Shown in pieces: positions 14,450-22,997 of a stretch of 48,170 nucleotides of DNA. The notes beneath the pieces are model-generated. The model did not search any database and was not told the DNA's origin. It saw only the letters and a list, made by a program, of their open reading frames with translations. The stretch lies in assembly GCF_014197915.1 (NCBI RefSeq), contig NZ_JACIGK010000032.1:1-48170 (forward strand), written 5' to 3'. The stretch is from Roseospira visakhapatnamensis (GTDB lineage: Bacteria > Pseudomonadota > Alphaproteobacteria > Rhodospirillales > Rhodospirillaceae). Numbering within the stretch: the stretch's first letter is position 1; the number at the start of each line of letters is the position of its first letter. The translations under genes and the position numbers were made by a program.

Positions 14450-15328
14450 ATGCCCGTCTCCCTCGTCACCGCCGACCAGCGCGCCTCCAGCGCCTACGAC
14501 ACCACATCGCTGGCCATCTTCGGCCCCGCCGGGGTGGGCAAGACCACCCTGGCCAGCACGCTGCCGGGCGAACGGTCCCTGGTGATCGACCTGGAGGCCG
14601 GCATGAAGCCGCTGCGCCACTGGTCCGGCGTCAGCCTGCCGGTGCGCGCCTACACCGACTTCCGGGACCTCGCCATCCTGATCGGCGGAGCCGATCCGGC
14701 CAAGCCGGACACCGAGGCCTATTCCGCCGGACATCACGCCCACATCGTGCAGACCTACCGCGATGCGGGCCTTAACGACGTGCTGGCCGCGCTGGCAGAA
14801 CGTTCAATCATCTTCGTGGATTCCATCACCGACCTGACGCGACAGGCCATGGTCTGGGCCAAGCAGCAGCCGGAGGCCTTTTCCGCGCGCACCGGACAGC
14901 CGGACGTGCGCGGCGCCTACGGTCTGCTGGGCCGCGAGGTCATCACCGCCCTGAAGCACCTGCAGCACGCCCGGGGCCGCACGGTCATCTTCGTCGGCGT
15001 GCTGGAGAAGGTGACCGACGACTACGGCACGGTGCACTGGCAACCACAGACCGAGGGCTCGAAGGTCATGCGCGAACTGCCGGGCATCGTCGACCAGGTC
15101 ATCAGCATGCACCACTTCCGGCCGGACACCGACGGCACCGGCTGGGTGCTGGACGAACAGGCGGACGGCCGCCGGCTCGTCTGCCGCGCGGGCAACCGCT
15201 ACGGCCTGCCGGCCAAGGACCGTTCCGGTCAGCTGGACGAGACCGAGGCGCCAGACCTTGGCGCGCTGCTGACCCGCATCAATCAGGACGGCCCGTCGCC
15301 GTCTTCCACCACGTCCTGGAGCGCCTGA
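14450..15328 (+). CDS. Sak4-like recombinase / phage AAA ATPase
   Basis: The 292-residue protein is a RecA-fold ATPase: Walker A FGPAGVGKTTLA (about 24-35), LVIDLEAGMKPL and the Walker B-like IIFVDSITDLTRQAM. GREVITALKHLQHARGRTVI and HWQPQTEGSKVMRELPGIVD are typical of the Sak4 family, phage single-strand-annealing or strand-exchange proteins. It is followed at once by an SSB-like gene and, further on, an exonuclease, the usual partners. AGGAG precedes the ATG. A plain phage ATP-binding protein is the fallback name. Confidence 0.8.
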   Translation: MPVSLVTADQRASSAYDTTSLAIFGPAGVGKTTLASTLPGERSLVIDLEAGMKPLRHWSGVSLPVRAYTDFRDLAILIGGADPAKPDTEAYSAGHHAHIVQTYRDAGLNDVLAALAERSIIFVDSITDLTRQAMVWAKQQPEAFSARTGQPDVRGAYGLLGREVITALKHLQHARGRTVIFVGVLEKVTDDYGTVHWQPQTEGSKVMRELPGIVDQVISMHHFRPDTDGTGWVLDEQADGRRLVCRAGNRYGLPAKDRSGQLDETEAPDLGALLTRINQDGPSPSSTTSWSA

Positions 15329-15329
15329 C

Positions 15330-16046
15330 ATGCTCGATCTCAACGACGCCGGCCCGCAGATGGCGCCGGCCAGTGACCTGATCCCCGATGGCACCTTCGC
15401 CAAGGTGAAGCTGACCCTGCGCCCGGGGGGTGTGGACGGCCCAACGCCCGATGACCGGGGTCTGCTGAAACCGTCGCAGAACAGCGACGTGAAGATGCTG
15501 GACTGCGAGTTCACCGTAGTCGGGGGCCGTTTCGACCGGCGCAAGTTCTGGCAGCTGCTGACCGTGGCCGGCGGCAAGGCCGATGCGAACGGCCAGTCGA
15601 TCGGCTGGAACATCACCAAGTCCACCATCCGGGCCATGGTGGAGTCCGCCCTGGGGATCAACCCCAAGGACGACGGTGCCGAAGCCAAGCAGAAGCGCAC
15701 CCTGCCCAGCCTGAAGGCGTTGGACGGAATCGCGTTCTACGCCTGGATCATGGTCGAGCCGGCCTCCAGCGCCCAGTACAAGGACCAGAATAAACTGGCC
15801 AACGTGGTTGTGCCCGGCGATCCCGAGTACGACCCGTTGACGCGCGGGGAAGAGGTGGAACCGCGCCCCGTGGACGCCAAGCCGCGCACGCCGAAGGGCG
15901 GGACCCAGCCGCAGGGCGGAGCGTGGGGCAACACCGCCGTCCCCAGCGCTCACAACTCCGCGCCTCCCGCTTGGCAGCAGACCGGGGGGCAAACAAGCGG
16001 TCAGCAGGCCGCCCAGGGTGGCGGCGCCAAGCCGAATTGGTTGTGA
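15330..16046 (+). CDS. SSB-like phage DNA-binding protein
   Basis: The 238-residue protein starts one base after the Sak4-like gene. Residues 20-160 are beta-rich (FAKVKLTLRPGG; VKMLDCEFTVVGGRFDRRKF), consistent with an OB fold. The last 60 residues are disordered and Gln/Gly/Pro-rich, ending in a hydrophobic tip (KPNWL), as single-strand-binding proteins have. Linkage to a Sak4-like recombinase supports a role as its ssDNA-binding partner. Family assignment rests on layout and position, not on a specific motif. Confidence 0.6.
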   Translation: MLDLNDAGPQMAPASDLIPDGTFAKVKLTLRPGGVDGPTPDDRGLLKPSQNSDVKMLDCEFTVVGGRFDRRKFWQLLTVAGGKADANGQSIGWNITKSTIRAMVESALGINPKDDGAEAKQKRTLPSLKALDGIAFYAWIMVEPASSAQYKDQNKLANVVVPGDPEYDPLTRGEEVEPRPVDAKPRTPKGGTQPQGGAWGNTAVPSAHNSAPPAWQQTGGQTSGQQAAQGGGAKPNWL

Positions 16047-16267
16047 CCGAGGACGAGAAACAGGCCGCCATCACCCGGGCCGGGGCATACGCCATCGCCG
16101 ACTGGCTGGAGACGCGGGGTGCCCTGGGACGTCCCATCCGCTCCCTCACCATGGGCGAATTGGAGCGCATGGCCGGAGCCGCCATCTCCGCCGGCATCCT
16201 GGCCCGGGCCGAGGTGGCCTGGCGGATCGGCGACGACGCCGAGATGGCCCGCCTGCTGGTGGGATGA
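16043..16267 (+). CDS. Small helical phage protein, function unknown
   Basis: The 74-residue protein uses a GTG start at 16043 that overlaps the preceding stop (GTGA), and its own stop overlaps the next ATG. It is mostly helical: AAITRAGAYAIADWLETRGA, then LTMGELERMAGAAISAGILA. No family is recognised. The tight coupling on both sides supports a real gene. Confidence 0.65.
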   Translation: MTEDEKQAAITRAGAYAIADWLETRGALGRPIRSLTMGELERMAGAAISAGILARAEVAWRIGDDAEMARLLVG

Positions 16268-16608
16268 CGCGGGCGCCCTGTGCCGTGTGCGGTCGTCAGA
16301 CCCGCGGCTTCGGGCTCCGGCCGCTCCGGCCGGCGGCGCCATGGCATCACTTCTGTTCGATGCGCTGCCTGGATCGGGGTAGCGCCATGGCGACGAAAGG
16401 GCTCGGCATGATCGACAAGTCCAAAATGGAAGCCCAGGCGATCAAGGATGCCCGCCGCCCCTTCGCCGAGGTGCTGACCGAGCTCAACCTGATGGCGCCG
16501 TTCGCCGACCGCACTCCGGCGGAGATCGACCACCTGATCGAGGCCTGCGTCACCGGCTTTCAGGAGTCCATGCAGCGGCAGTCCCTCGAGGACGAAATCC
16601 CGTTCTGA
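16264..16608 (+). CDS. DUF6511-like zinc-finger phage protein
   Basis: The 114-residue protein starts with a treble-clef-like zinc motif: CAVCGRQTRGFG (C6, C9), then HHFCSMRCLDR (second Cys pair). The C-terminal half ends RTPAEIDHLIEACVTGFQES, the 'TPEE...VVTGY' pattern I associate with DUF6511 proteins of alphaproteobacterial prophages. It probably binds DNA or a protein partner. It is coupled to the previous gene by ATGA and lies in the recombination/replication operon. Confidence 0.65.
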   Translation: MTRAPCAVCGRQTRGFGLRPLRPAAPWHHFCSMRCLDRGSAMATKGLGMIDKSKMEAQAIKDARRPFAEVLTELNLMAPFADRTPAEIDHLIEACVTGFQESMQRQSLEDEIPF

Positions 16609-16618
16609 GGCGCCCGGC

Positions 16619-17419
16619 ATGATCGACCTCAACCATGGCTCCGGTGCCACCTGCGACACCGACCCGCGCCGCTTCAACATCGTGAGCGACCAGGTCAACG
16701 GTGCCGTCGACCTCATGCTGACACAGCGCCAGCGCGCCCAGGTGCCGCGCACGTACATCGGCGCGTCGAGTATCGGACGGACCTGTCTGCGCCAGATCCA
16801 GTACGACTACATGGCCGTGCCGAAGGACGAGGGCCGTGACTTCGAGCCGCGCACGCTCCGCATCTTCGAGGCCGGACACAAGGGCGAGGACATCGTCGCC
16901 GCGTGGCTGAAGGACGCGGGCTTCGACCTGCGCACCCACGGCGCCGACGGCCGGCAGTACGGCTACGTCCAGTTGGGCGGCCGCTTCAAGGGTCACATCG
17001 ACGGCGTGGTCCTGCGCGCGCCCATCTCCATGGCCGTGCCCGCCCTGTGGGAAAACAAGGTACTGGGAAGCGCGTCCTGGCAGGCGACGGTGAAGAAAGG
17101 CGTGGTGCGCAGCAAGCCGATCTATGCCGCCCAGATGGCGATCTATCAGGCGTACATGGACCTGCCCAATCCGGCCCTGTTCACCGCCCTGAACCGAGAC
17201 ACCTGGGAGTTGTACGCCGAACTGGTGCCGGCCGACCCGCCCCTGGCGCAGCAGATGAGCGACCGCGCCGTCCACATCGTGCGCGCCTGCGATCACCAGG
17301 AGGTCCTGCCCCGAGCCGCCGGTGATCGCCGCGCCAAGGTGTGCGCCGGCGGTCACGACGACGACCACTGGCATCCGCCGTGCGCCTGGCAGGACCGCTG
17401 CTGGAGCCGCCCGTCATGA
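16619..17419 (+). CDS. PD-(D/E)XK phage exonuclease (RecB/Cas4-like)
   Basis: The 266-residue protein has the nuclease core: FEAGHKGEDIVAAWLKDAGF (motif with E), GRFKGHIDGVVLRA (the D of the PD motif) and ALWENKVLGSASWQ (the ExK motif), then YAAQMAIYQAYMDL (Q motif). These mark RecB/YqaJ-type nucleases. The C-terminal HDDDHWHPPCAWQDRCW is His/Cys-rich and could carry a metal or Fe-S site. It is likely the 5'-3' exonuclease partner of the Sak4-like recombinase. The stop overlaps the methyltransferase start. Confidence 0.8.
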   Translation: MIDLNHGSGATCDTDPRRFNIVSDQVNGAVDLMLTQRQRAQVPRTYIGASSIGRTCLRQIQYDYMAVPKDEGRDFEPRTLRIFEAGHKGEDIVAAWLKDAGFDLRTHGADGRQYGYVQLGGRFKGHIDGVVLRAPISMAVPALWENKVLGSASWQATVKKGVVRSKPIYAAQMAIYQAYMDLPNPALFTALNRDTWELYAELVPADPPLAQQMSDRAVHIVRACDHQEVLPRAAGDRRAKVCAGGHDDDHWHPPCAWQDRCWSRPS

Positions 17420-17997
17420 GCACCTGGCCATTCGATCCCCTGCGCCCACTGACCTACCGCTGCATCGTCGCCGATCCGCCGTGGCGTTTCGCCCTCTACA
17501 GCGAGCGCACGGGAGCGGCAAGGAGCCCGCAGGCGCACTACACCTGCATGGACCTGAACGCCATCAAGGCCCTGCCCGTGGGCCAGCTGGCGGCCGGGGA
17601 CTGCCTGCTGTGCCTGTGGGCGACGGCGCCGATGCTGCCGCAGGCGCTCGAGGTCATGGCCGCCTGGGGGTTCACGTTCAAGACGATGGGGGTGTGGGCC
17701 AAGCAGTCGAAGCGGGGCGACAAGCAGGCTTTCGGCACCGGTTACATCCTGCGCAGCGCGGCCGAGCCGTACCTGATCGGCACCGTGGGGCGCGTCCGCG
17801 TCCTGTCACACAGCGTGCGCAACTGCATCCAGGCGCCGATCCGGGAACACTCCCGCAAGCCGGCGGAAATCTACCGGGACCTGGAGGCCCTGACCGATGG
17901 CACCCGCGCCGACCTGTTCAGCCGCGAAAGCCGGCCGGGCTGGGACAGCTGGGGGCAGCAGGCCGGCTTGTTCGATGCGATCGGGGGCGTGGCATGA
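17416..17997 (+). CDS. MT-A70 family adenine methyltransferase
   Basis: The 193-residue protein has the catalytic DPPW (20-23, IVADPPWRF), HYTCMDLNAIKALPV and CLLCLWATAPMLPQAL, with the C-terminal half KTMGVWAKQSK and EHSRKPAEIYRDLE. These are the hallmarks of MT-A70 N6-adenine methyltransferases, which in phages usually modify DNA, often to resist restriction. ATG at 17416 overlaps the previous stop (ATGA). No cognate endonuclease is seen, so it is an orphan enzyme. Its target sequence is unknown. Confidence 0.9.
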   Translation: MSTWPFDPLRPLTYRCIVADPPWRFALYSERTGAARSPQAHYTCMDLNAIKALPVGQLAAGDCLLCLWATAPMLPQALEVMAAWGFTFKTMGVWAKQSKRGDKQAFGTGYILRSAAEPYLIGTVGRVRVLSHSVRNCIQAPIREHSRKPAEIYRDLEALTDGTRADLFSRESRPGWDSWGQQAGLFDAIGGVA

Positions 17998-19286
17998 CAA
18001 TCACCCCCAGCGACAGCCAAGCAGCCGCGATCCGCCAGATCAAGGCGTGGTTCGAACACCGCACCGACGAACAGCAGGTGTTCCGCCTGTTCGGCTACGC
18101 CGGCACCGGCAAGTCGACGGTGTTGAAGTTCGCGCTCGATGACCTGGGGCTTGATGCCGACGACGCCGAGGACGTCGTCACGGCCACCTTCACCGGCAAG
18201 GCCGCCATGGTGCTGCGCCGGAAGGGCACGCCGGCACAAACCATCCACAGCCTGATCTACTCCGTTCAGGAAGCGCCGGAAGAAGAGATCGCCGAGGCCG
18301 AGAAGGAGCTGGCGCAGATGGAGCGGGAGGTCCTGGCGCTGGTTGGCTGGGCGCGCACGGAGGCGCAGTCGCAGTGCGAGGCCCGCCGGCAGGCCATCAA
18401 GGAATTGCGCCGCCCGCAGTTTCGGCTGAACCCAGACTCCGCCGCCGCGCACGCCAAGCTGATCGTGCTCGACGAAGTCTCCATGGTGGGCGGGGACATG
18501 GCCAAGGACCTGCTGTCCTACGAACGGCCCATCCTGGTGCTGGGCGATCCCGGTCAGCTTCCGCCGATCAAGGGCGAAGGCGCGTTCGTCGACGCCACGC
18601 CCGACGTCATGCTGACCGAGGTGCACCGGCAGGCGGCCGAAAGCGCGGTGATCCGGCTCGCCACTTGGGCCCGCCAGGGCCGGCCGATTCCCATGGGCCT
18701 GCACGATCCCTTGGTCGCCAAGATGCGTTTCGGCGACCTGTCGCCGGAGATGTGCCTGAATGCGGACCAAGTCATCTGCGGCCGCAACGACACCCGCATC
18801 ATGCTGAACAACGGCATCCGCCGGGTCGCGGGTCACACCAGCCTGCTGCCGGACCCGGGCGAGAAGATCATCTGCCTGAAGAACAGCAAGGACATGGGCG
18901 TGGTCAACGGCATGTTCCTCGAGCTGGACGAAGCGATCGACGACGCCGAGCTGATCTTCAAGGCCCGCCTGATCACCGAGGACGGCGCCGTCGTCGGCAC
19001 GCCCAACAGGGACGGCGAGGCATGGGTGCCCGTCTACAAGGGCCCGTTCCTCGACCACGTCCAGATGGACAAGGACCGCAACGGCCGCGACTGGAAGCTG
19101 CTGCGCAAGGTCAAGCCGCTGGAGATGGTCTTCGGCTACGCCATCACCTGCCATAAGGCGCAGGGCTCCGGCTGGCGCAACGTCATCGTCTGGGATGACG
19201 GCCTTGGCCGGTCCGACGCCGACCGCCGGCGCTGGCTGTACACCGCCATCACGCGCGCCGAGGAAGGGCTGGTGCTGCTGTCATGA
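17994..19286 (+). CDS. RecD/Dda-like SF1B DNA helicase
   Basis: The 430-residue protein has Walker A LFGYAGTGKSTVL (about 32-44), motif Ia-like TATFTGKAAMVLRRKG, motif II LIVLDEVSMVG, motif III LVLGDPGQLPP and the C-terminal motifs VFGYAITCHKAQGSGW and LYTAITRAEEGL. This is the standard order for RecD2/Dda helicases (5'-3'). A charged coiled-coil insert (EIAEAEKELAQMEREV) follows motif Ia. It is coupled to the methyltransferase gene by ATGA and precedes the primase, so it probably serves phage replication. Confidence 0.93.
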   Translation: MTITPSDSQAAAIRQIKAWFEHRTDEQQVFRLFGYAGTGKSTVLKFALDDLGLDADDAEDVVTATFTGKAAMVLRRKGTPAQTIHSLIYSVQEAPEEEIAEAEKELAQMEREVLALVGWARTEAQSQCEARRQAIKELRRPQFRLNPDSAAAHAKLIVLDEVSMVGGDMAKDLLSYERPILVLGDPGQLPPIKGEGAFVDATPDVMLTEVHRQAAESAVIRLATWARQGRPIPMGLHDPLVAKMRFGDLSPEMCLNADQVICGRNDTRIMLNNGIRRVAGHTSLLPDPGEKIICLKNSKDMGVVNGMFLELDEAIDDAELIFKARLITEDGAVVGTPNRDGEAWVPVYKGPFLDHVQMDKDRNGRDWKLLRKVKPLEMVFGYAITCHKAQGSGWRNVIVWDDGLGRSDADRRRWLYTAITRAEEGLVLLS

Positions 19287-21826
19287 CCATCGACCTGAAT
19301 GACACGGCACCGCCCCCGCCTGCCCGCGTCAACCTGCGTGAGGTGAAGGACCGCTTGCAGGCGTCGGCCCACGACTGGGTGCCGATGCTGTTCCCGGCTG
19401 GCCGGTTGACCCCGGACCGGCGCGCCCTGCGGCTTGCCAACCTGGGCGGCGATGCACCGCGCGGTCACGGGTCGGCGGAAATCGGGCTGGCCGGGCGCTG
19501 GGCCGGGTACGGCCGCGATTGGGCCACAGACGATCGTGCTGACCCTATCGAGCTCATCGGCTGGGCGACGGGCCTTTGCAACGGTGACCTGTACACCGAA
19601 GCCGCGCGGGTGGCCGGGCTGACGCCGGACGCGCCCAAACCACGCAAGGCCGCGCCACCGCCGCCACCGGCCCGCGACAAGACGGCCGACGCCCGGCGCG
19701 TAGTCGAGAGCTGCCAGCCGCTCGGCGGCACCTTGGCCGAGGCCTACCTGAAGGCACGCGGGCTGACTGATCCCGGGGCGCCCGACCTGCTGTTCACGCC
19801 CGACATGACCGACATGGCCAGCCGCACCGGCTGGCCGGGCATGGTCGGCGTGATCCGCGATGGCGACGGACAGCCGACCGGCGGCATCCATCGGACCTTC
19901 CTGCGGCCCGACGGTGCCGGCAAGGCGTCGCCGGGAAAGAAGATGCTGGGCCCGGCCGGCGGCGGGCACGTCCGCCTGTTTCCGGTTCCCGAGGATGGCC
20001 ACCTTGGCATCGCCGAAGGCATCGAGACCGCCCTGTCCGCGCACCGGCTGTTCGGCCTCCCCACCTGGGCGGGCCTGTCGGCGGAGGGTGTGCGGCGGTT
20101 CCAGTGGCCCGGCGGGGTGACGCGCCTCACCATCTTTGCCGACGCCGGTGAGGCAGGACAGAAGGCGGCGGCCGACCTTGCCGCGCGGCTGAACGATGCC
20201 GGGATCGGCCACACCATCGTCTCGCCGCTGCACGGCGACGACTTCAACGACGATCTGCGCCACGGTGCCACGGCGGACGACTACGCACCGAAGACGTCCG
20301 ATGCGGCCGGACCGTCGGTGCAGGTGGACGACGGCACCACCCTGACCGCCGAGGCGGCGGCCCTGACCAAGGGCGATTTCCCCGGCGCCATCTCCATCGT
20401 CGACCGCATGGTGCGCGCCCGGCTGGAAGGCCTGGAAGAGGAAGGCATCCTGACCGCGCTCAAGGGCGCGACGGGCCTGTCCATGGGCGGGTTGCGCCGG
20501 CAGGTCACCACCATGCGCCGTCGGTTCAACGCCTCCGCCGGCGAGACCACGGCGCGCATCAACAGCACCTGGGCGCATCGCCTCCGCGTCGACGCCACCG
20601 GCCTGCCTGAGCGCAACGAGGCCAACGTCATGGTCGCGCTGGAGCACGATCCTGCGTTCGGCGGGGCCCTGTTCTTCGATGCCTTCGCCGAGAAGATCCT
20701 GGTCCACAGGTCGCTGCCGTGGTCCGGGCATGACGAAGAGTTCCCCCGGCAGTGGGCCGACGCCGACGACATCCACATGGCCGTCTGGCTGCAGCGGCGG
20801 GATATCAACGTGACGCCGATCGTCACCGCCCGCGCTGTCAACGCTTACGCTCGCGGCCGCGCCGTGCACCCCGTGCGCGACTACCTCGACAGCCTGGCCT
20901 GGGACGGCACGCCGCGCCTGGACAACTGGCTGTCCACCTATGTCGGAGCCCAGGATACCCGCCTGACCCGCGCGTTCGCCGCACGCTGGATGATCTCCGC
21001 CGTGGCCCGCATTCGGCGGCCCGGCTGCAAGGCCGACCACATGTTGGTGCTGGAGGGCCCGCAGGGCCTGAAGAAGTCGACCGCCTTCAAGACGCTGTGC
21101 GGCGCTGCGTGGTTCACCGACGAACTGGCCGAGGTAGGGTCGAAGGACGCCGCGATCCAGATGCAGGGCGCGTGGGTGGTCGAGATGGCCGAACTGGACG
21201 CCATGTCCAAGGCCGAGACCGGCCGCATCAAGGCGTTCCTGACCCGCACCACCGACCGCTACCGACCGCCCTACGGACGGCACACCGTCGAGGTCCCCCG
21301 CCAGGCGGTCCTGTGCGGCACCGTGAACCACGAGACGTGGTTGAAAGACGAGACCGGCGGCCGGCGCTTCTGGCCAGTCAAAGCCGGCGTGACCGGCCCG
21401 ATCGACCTCGACAGCCTCGCGCAGGACCGCGACCAGCTGTGGGCCGAGGCCGCCGCCCGCTTCGCCGCCGGCGAACCCTGGTGGCTGGACGAGCAGGACC
21501 TGGTCACCGATGCCTGCGCCGCCCAGGAAGCGAAGCGCGTCACGGACGCCTGGGAAGAGAAGATCGACCGCTGGCTGACCCATAAAGTTGAACGGGTCCA
21601 GGTCGCCTACGAGCAGTGGGAGACCCAGGAAGTGCCGCGTGCCCAGCCGCTGACGGACGTGTCCGTAGGCGAAATCTTACAAGGAGCGCTGGGCATCGAG
21701 CCGGGTCGGTGGGGCAAACCCGAACAGATGCGCGTGGGGTCTTACTTCACGGCGCGGGGCTGGACTCGGTATCAGCAGCGGGTTCTTGGGGGGCCGCGCG
21801 AGTGGCGGTACCGGCACCCGGGATAA
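19283..21826 (+). CDS. Primase-VapE (SF3-like) helicase fusion
   Basis: The 847-residue protein joins two parts. The N-terminal 360 residues are a DUF7146/Toprim-type primase: YLKARGLTDPG, GGIHRTFLRPDG and the Toprim motif LGIAEGIETALSA (about 241-253), then FADAGEAGQKAA. The C-terminal part is a VapE-like helicase: DYLDSLAWDGTPRLDNW, Walker A LEGPQGLKKSTAF (about 589-601), WVVEMAELDAM (Walker B), FLTRTTDRYRPPYGR and NHETWLKDETGGRRFW. It should prime and unwind at the phage origin. The iteron-like array lies 0.7 kb downstream. Confidence 0.9.
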   Translation: MTIDLNDTAPPPPARVNLREVKDRLQASAHDWVPMLFPAGRLTPDRRALRLANLGGDAPRGHGSAEIGLAGRWAGYGRDWATDDRADPIELIGWATGLCNGDLYTEAARVAGLTPDAPKPRKAAPPPPPARDKTADARRVVESCQPLGGTLAEAYLKARGLTDPGAPDLLFTPDMTDMASRTGWPGMVGVIRDGDGQPTGGIHRTFLRPDGAGKASPGKKMLGPAGGGHVRLFPVPEDGHLGIAEGIETALSAHRLFGLPTWAGLSAEGVRRFQWPGGVTRLTIFADAGEAGQKAAADLAARLNDAGIGHTIVSPLHGDDFNDDLRHGATADDYAPKTSDAAGPSVQVDDGTTLTAEAAALTKGDFPGAISIVDRMVRARLEGLEEEGILTALKGATGLSMGGLRRQVTTMRRRFNASAGETTARINSTWAHRLRVDATGLPERNEANVMVALEHDPAFGGALFFDAFAEKILVHRSLPWSGHDEEFPRQWADADDIHMAVWLQRRDINVTPIVTARAVNAYARGRAVHPVRDYLDSLAWDGTPRLDNWLSTYVGAQDTRLTRAFAARWMISAVARIRRPGCKADHMLVLEGPQGLKKSTAFKTLCGAAWFTDELAEVGSKDAAIQMQGAWVVEMAELDAMSKAETGRIKAFLTRTTDRYRPPYGRHTVEVPRQAVLCGTVNHETWLKDETGGRRFWPVKAGVTGPIDLDSLAQDRDQLWAEAAARFAAGEPWWLDEQDLVTDACAAQEAKRVTDAWEEKIDRWLTHKVERVQVAYEQWETQEVPRAQPLTDVSVGEILQGALGIEPGRWGKPEQMRVGSYFTARGWTRYQQRVLGGPREWRYRHPG

Positions 21827-21851
21827 CCAAACAGCCACTCAAGCCAGCCGC

Positions 21852-22418
21852 TCATTTCTTTCGCGGAAATATAGGATTCGACATAGCGAAATCCGTCATA
21901 ATAGGTGGAAGACTGGCCCTTTGCGTTTCTATTAATTTTTCTTCCCACCTCCGACGCAATGTCATAAGATAACAATATATTCTTGGGTTTTTTTCTCTCC
22001 TTTGTTCTATAAAATTTCTAAATATCTTAACGTGTTGAATCAACGTGCTTGCCACCATATCAAAGCAAACTTCATCGCTTGCGACATCGGATTCTATTGC
22101 TAGAGCCATGCTCTCCCAATGAGCCAGCAATGTAAGAATTGAGACGTGTAGTTTTGGGTGACTTTCCATCTTCTTTTCAATCTCACCCATTGGAATAGCT
22201 TCTTTAATAGAAAACATTGAACCAAACACTTCCTCTACCTGCATTCTAGCATCACGTAGATGTTCGTTAGAGTAAAGGGAGTAGTTCAAGGCTTTATTTC
22301 TAATAGTCAAGTTATAATTCGCGCGCATTTGCTGCCTGATCATGCGAGCAGACACTAATACGCTCGTTAGAATTGCGATCGGGCCAAGAAGTCGCAAGAT
22401 CAGGTCAAGAAAGTCCAC
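21852..22418 (-). CDS. DUF4760-like membrane-anchored protein (moron candidate)
   Basis: This 188-residue protein starts with GTG at 22418, 6 bases after the strong ribosome site AAAGGAGG. Residues 1-26 are a transmembrane helix (LILRLLGPIAILTSVLVSAR), followed by a long helical cytoplasmic domain with NLTIRNKALNYSLYSNEHL. The layout and 'RNKAL' region resemble DUF4760 proteins. It is far richer in A/T than its neighbours and is transcribed against the early operon, both typical of cargo expressed in the lysogen. The role is unknown; superinfection exclusion or defence is the usual guess for such genes. Confidence 0.7.
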   Translation of the reverse strand: MDFLDLILRLLGPIAILTSVLVSARMIRQQMRANYNLTIRNKALNYSLYSNEHLRDARMQVEEVFGSMFSIKEAIPMGEIEKKMESHPKLHVSILTLLAHWESMALAIESDVASDEVCFDMVASTLIQHVKIFRNFIEQRREKNPRIYCYLMTLRRRWEEKLIETQRASLPPIMTDFAMSNPIFPRKK

Positions 22419-22549
22419 AGGGGCCTCCTTTCCTCGTGTGAGAGCAGTATGCTGCCAAGGATCACCATGTTCCGCACCTTAAAGTGAGTGGGCATGATAG
22501 GCGCTTCCTTGCGCGTGCCTCAACCTGCCTGTCCTCAAAGGGCTGGTAT

Positions 22550-22899
22550 TGTCACCACCACCGTTTTTGAAGTGATGACAGCCTAGCAGACAGCTGCATA
22601 TGACGATGAGGTGGTGACAACCACAGCTGGATCACCGCGGCCGAGGCGCGTTTGTCACCACCTGTCACCACTTCGCGCACGAGGTGGTGACAGAAGTGAT
22701 GACAGAATTTCTTTTGCAATATCAAGGCTGTCACCACTGTCACCACTGTCACCACTGAAATGGTGAAAACTGGTGGGCGATGAAAAAATACGGCGGATCG
22801 GTAGAGCTTTCATGGGCGTCGATTACCTGAAGTAGGCGTGTGTTTTTCCATCCACAAATGATGGGGACCAAGTGGTGACAGTGGTGACAGTGGTGACAG
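22550..22899. repeat. Iteron-like array, candidate replication origin
   Basis: The 9-mer TGTCACCAC or its complement GTGGTGACA occurs 11 times, plus two GTGATGACA variants (22572-22580, 22696-22704). Forward copies start at 22550, 22653, 22663, 22729, 22738 and 22747; complement copies at 22611, 22684, 22872, 22881 and 22890. The two tandem triplets (22728-22756 and 22871-22899) form a perfect 29-bp inverted repeat with 114 bp between. An AT-rich stretch (22701-22725) lies inside. It fills most of the 579-bp gene-free gap between the DUF4760-like and RuvC-like genes, near the primase-helicase. Confidence 0.7.
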
Positions 22900-22997
22900 G
22901 CCGTTCCGGCACGACTCGCGCTTGACCCGCGACTCGGGTGACGGCACACTCGTTCCCGCCAAAGCCAGGGGCCCGTCTCACAGCAGCGAGCCCCGAT

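Noticed and set aside
19136-21583. 815-residue minus-strand ORF opposite the primase-helicase
   Set aside because: Shadow of a gene with clear motifs; no ribosome site and low-complexity composition.
22552-22755. ORF with repeated VTVVT and CHH motifs across the iterons, and CRISPR array
   Set aside because: The peptide repeats are only translated iterons. The boxes are 9 bp, in both directions and irregularly spaced, so they are not CRISPR repeats.
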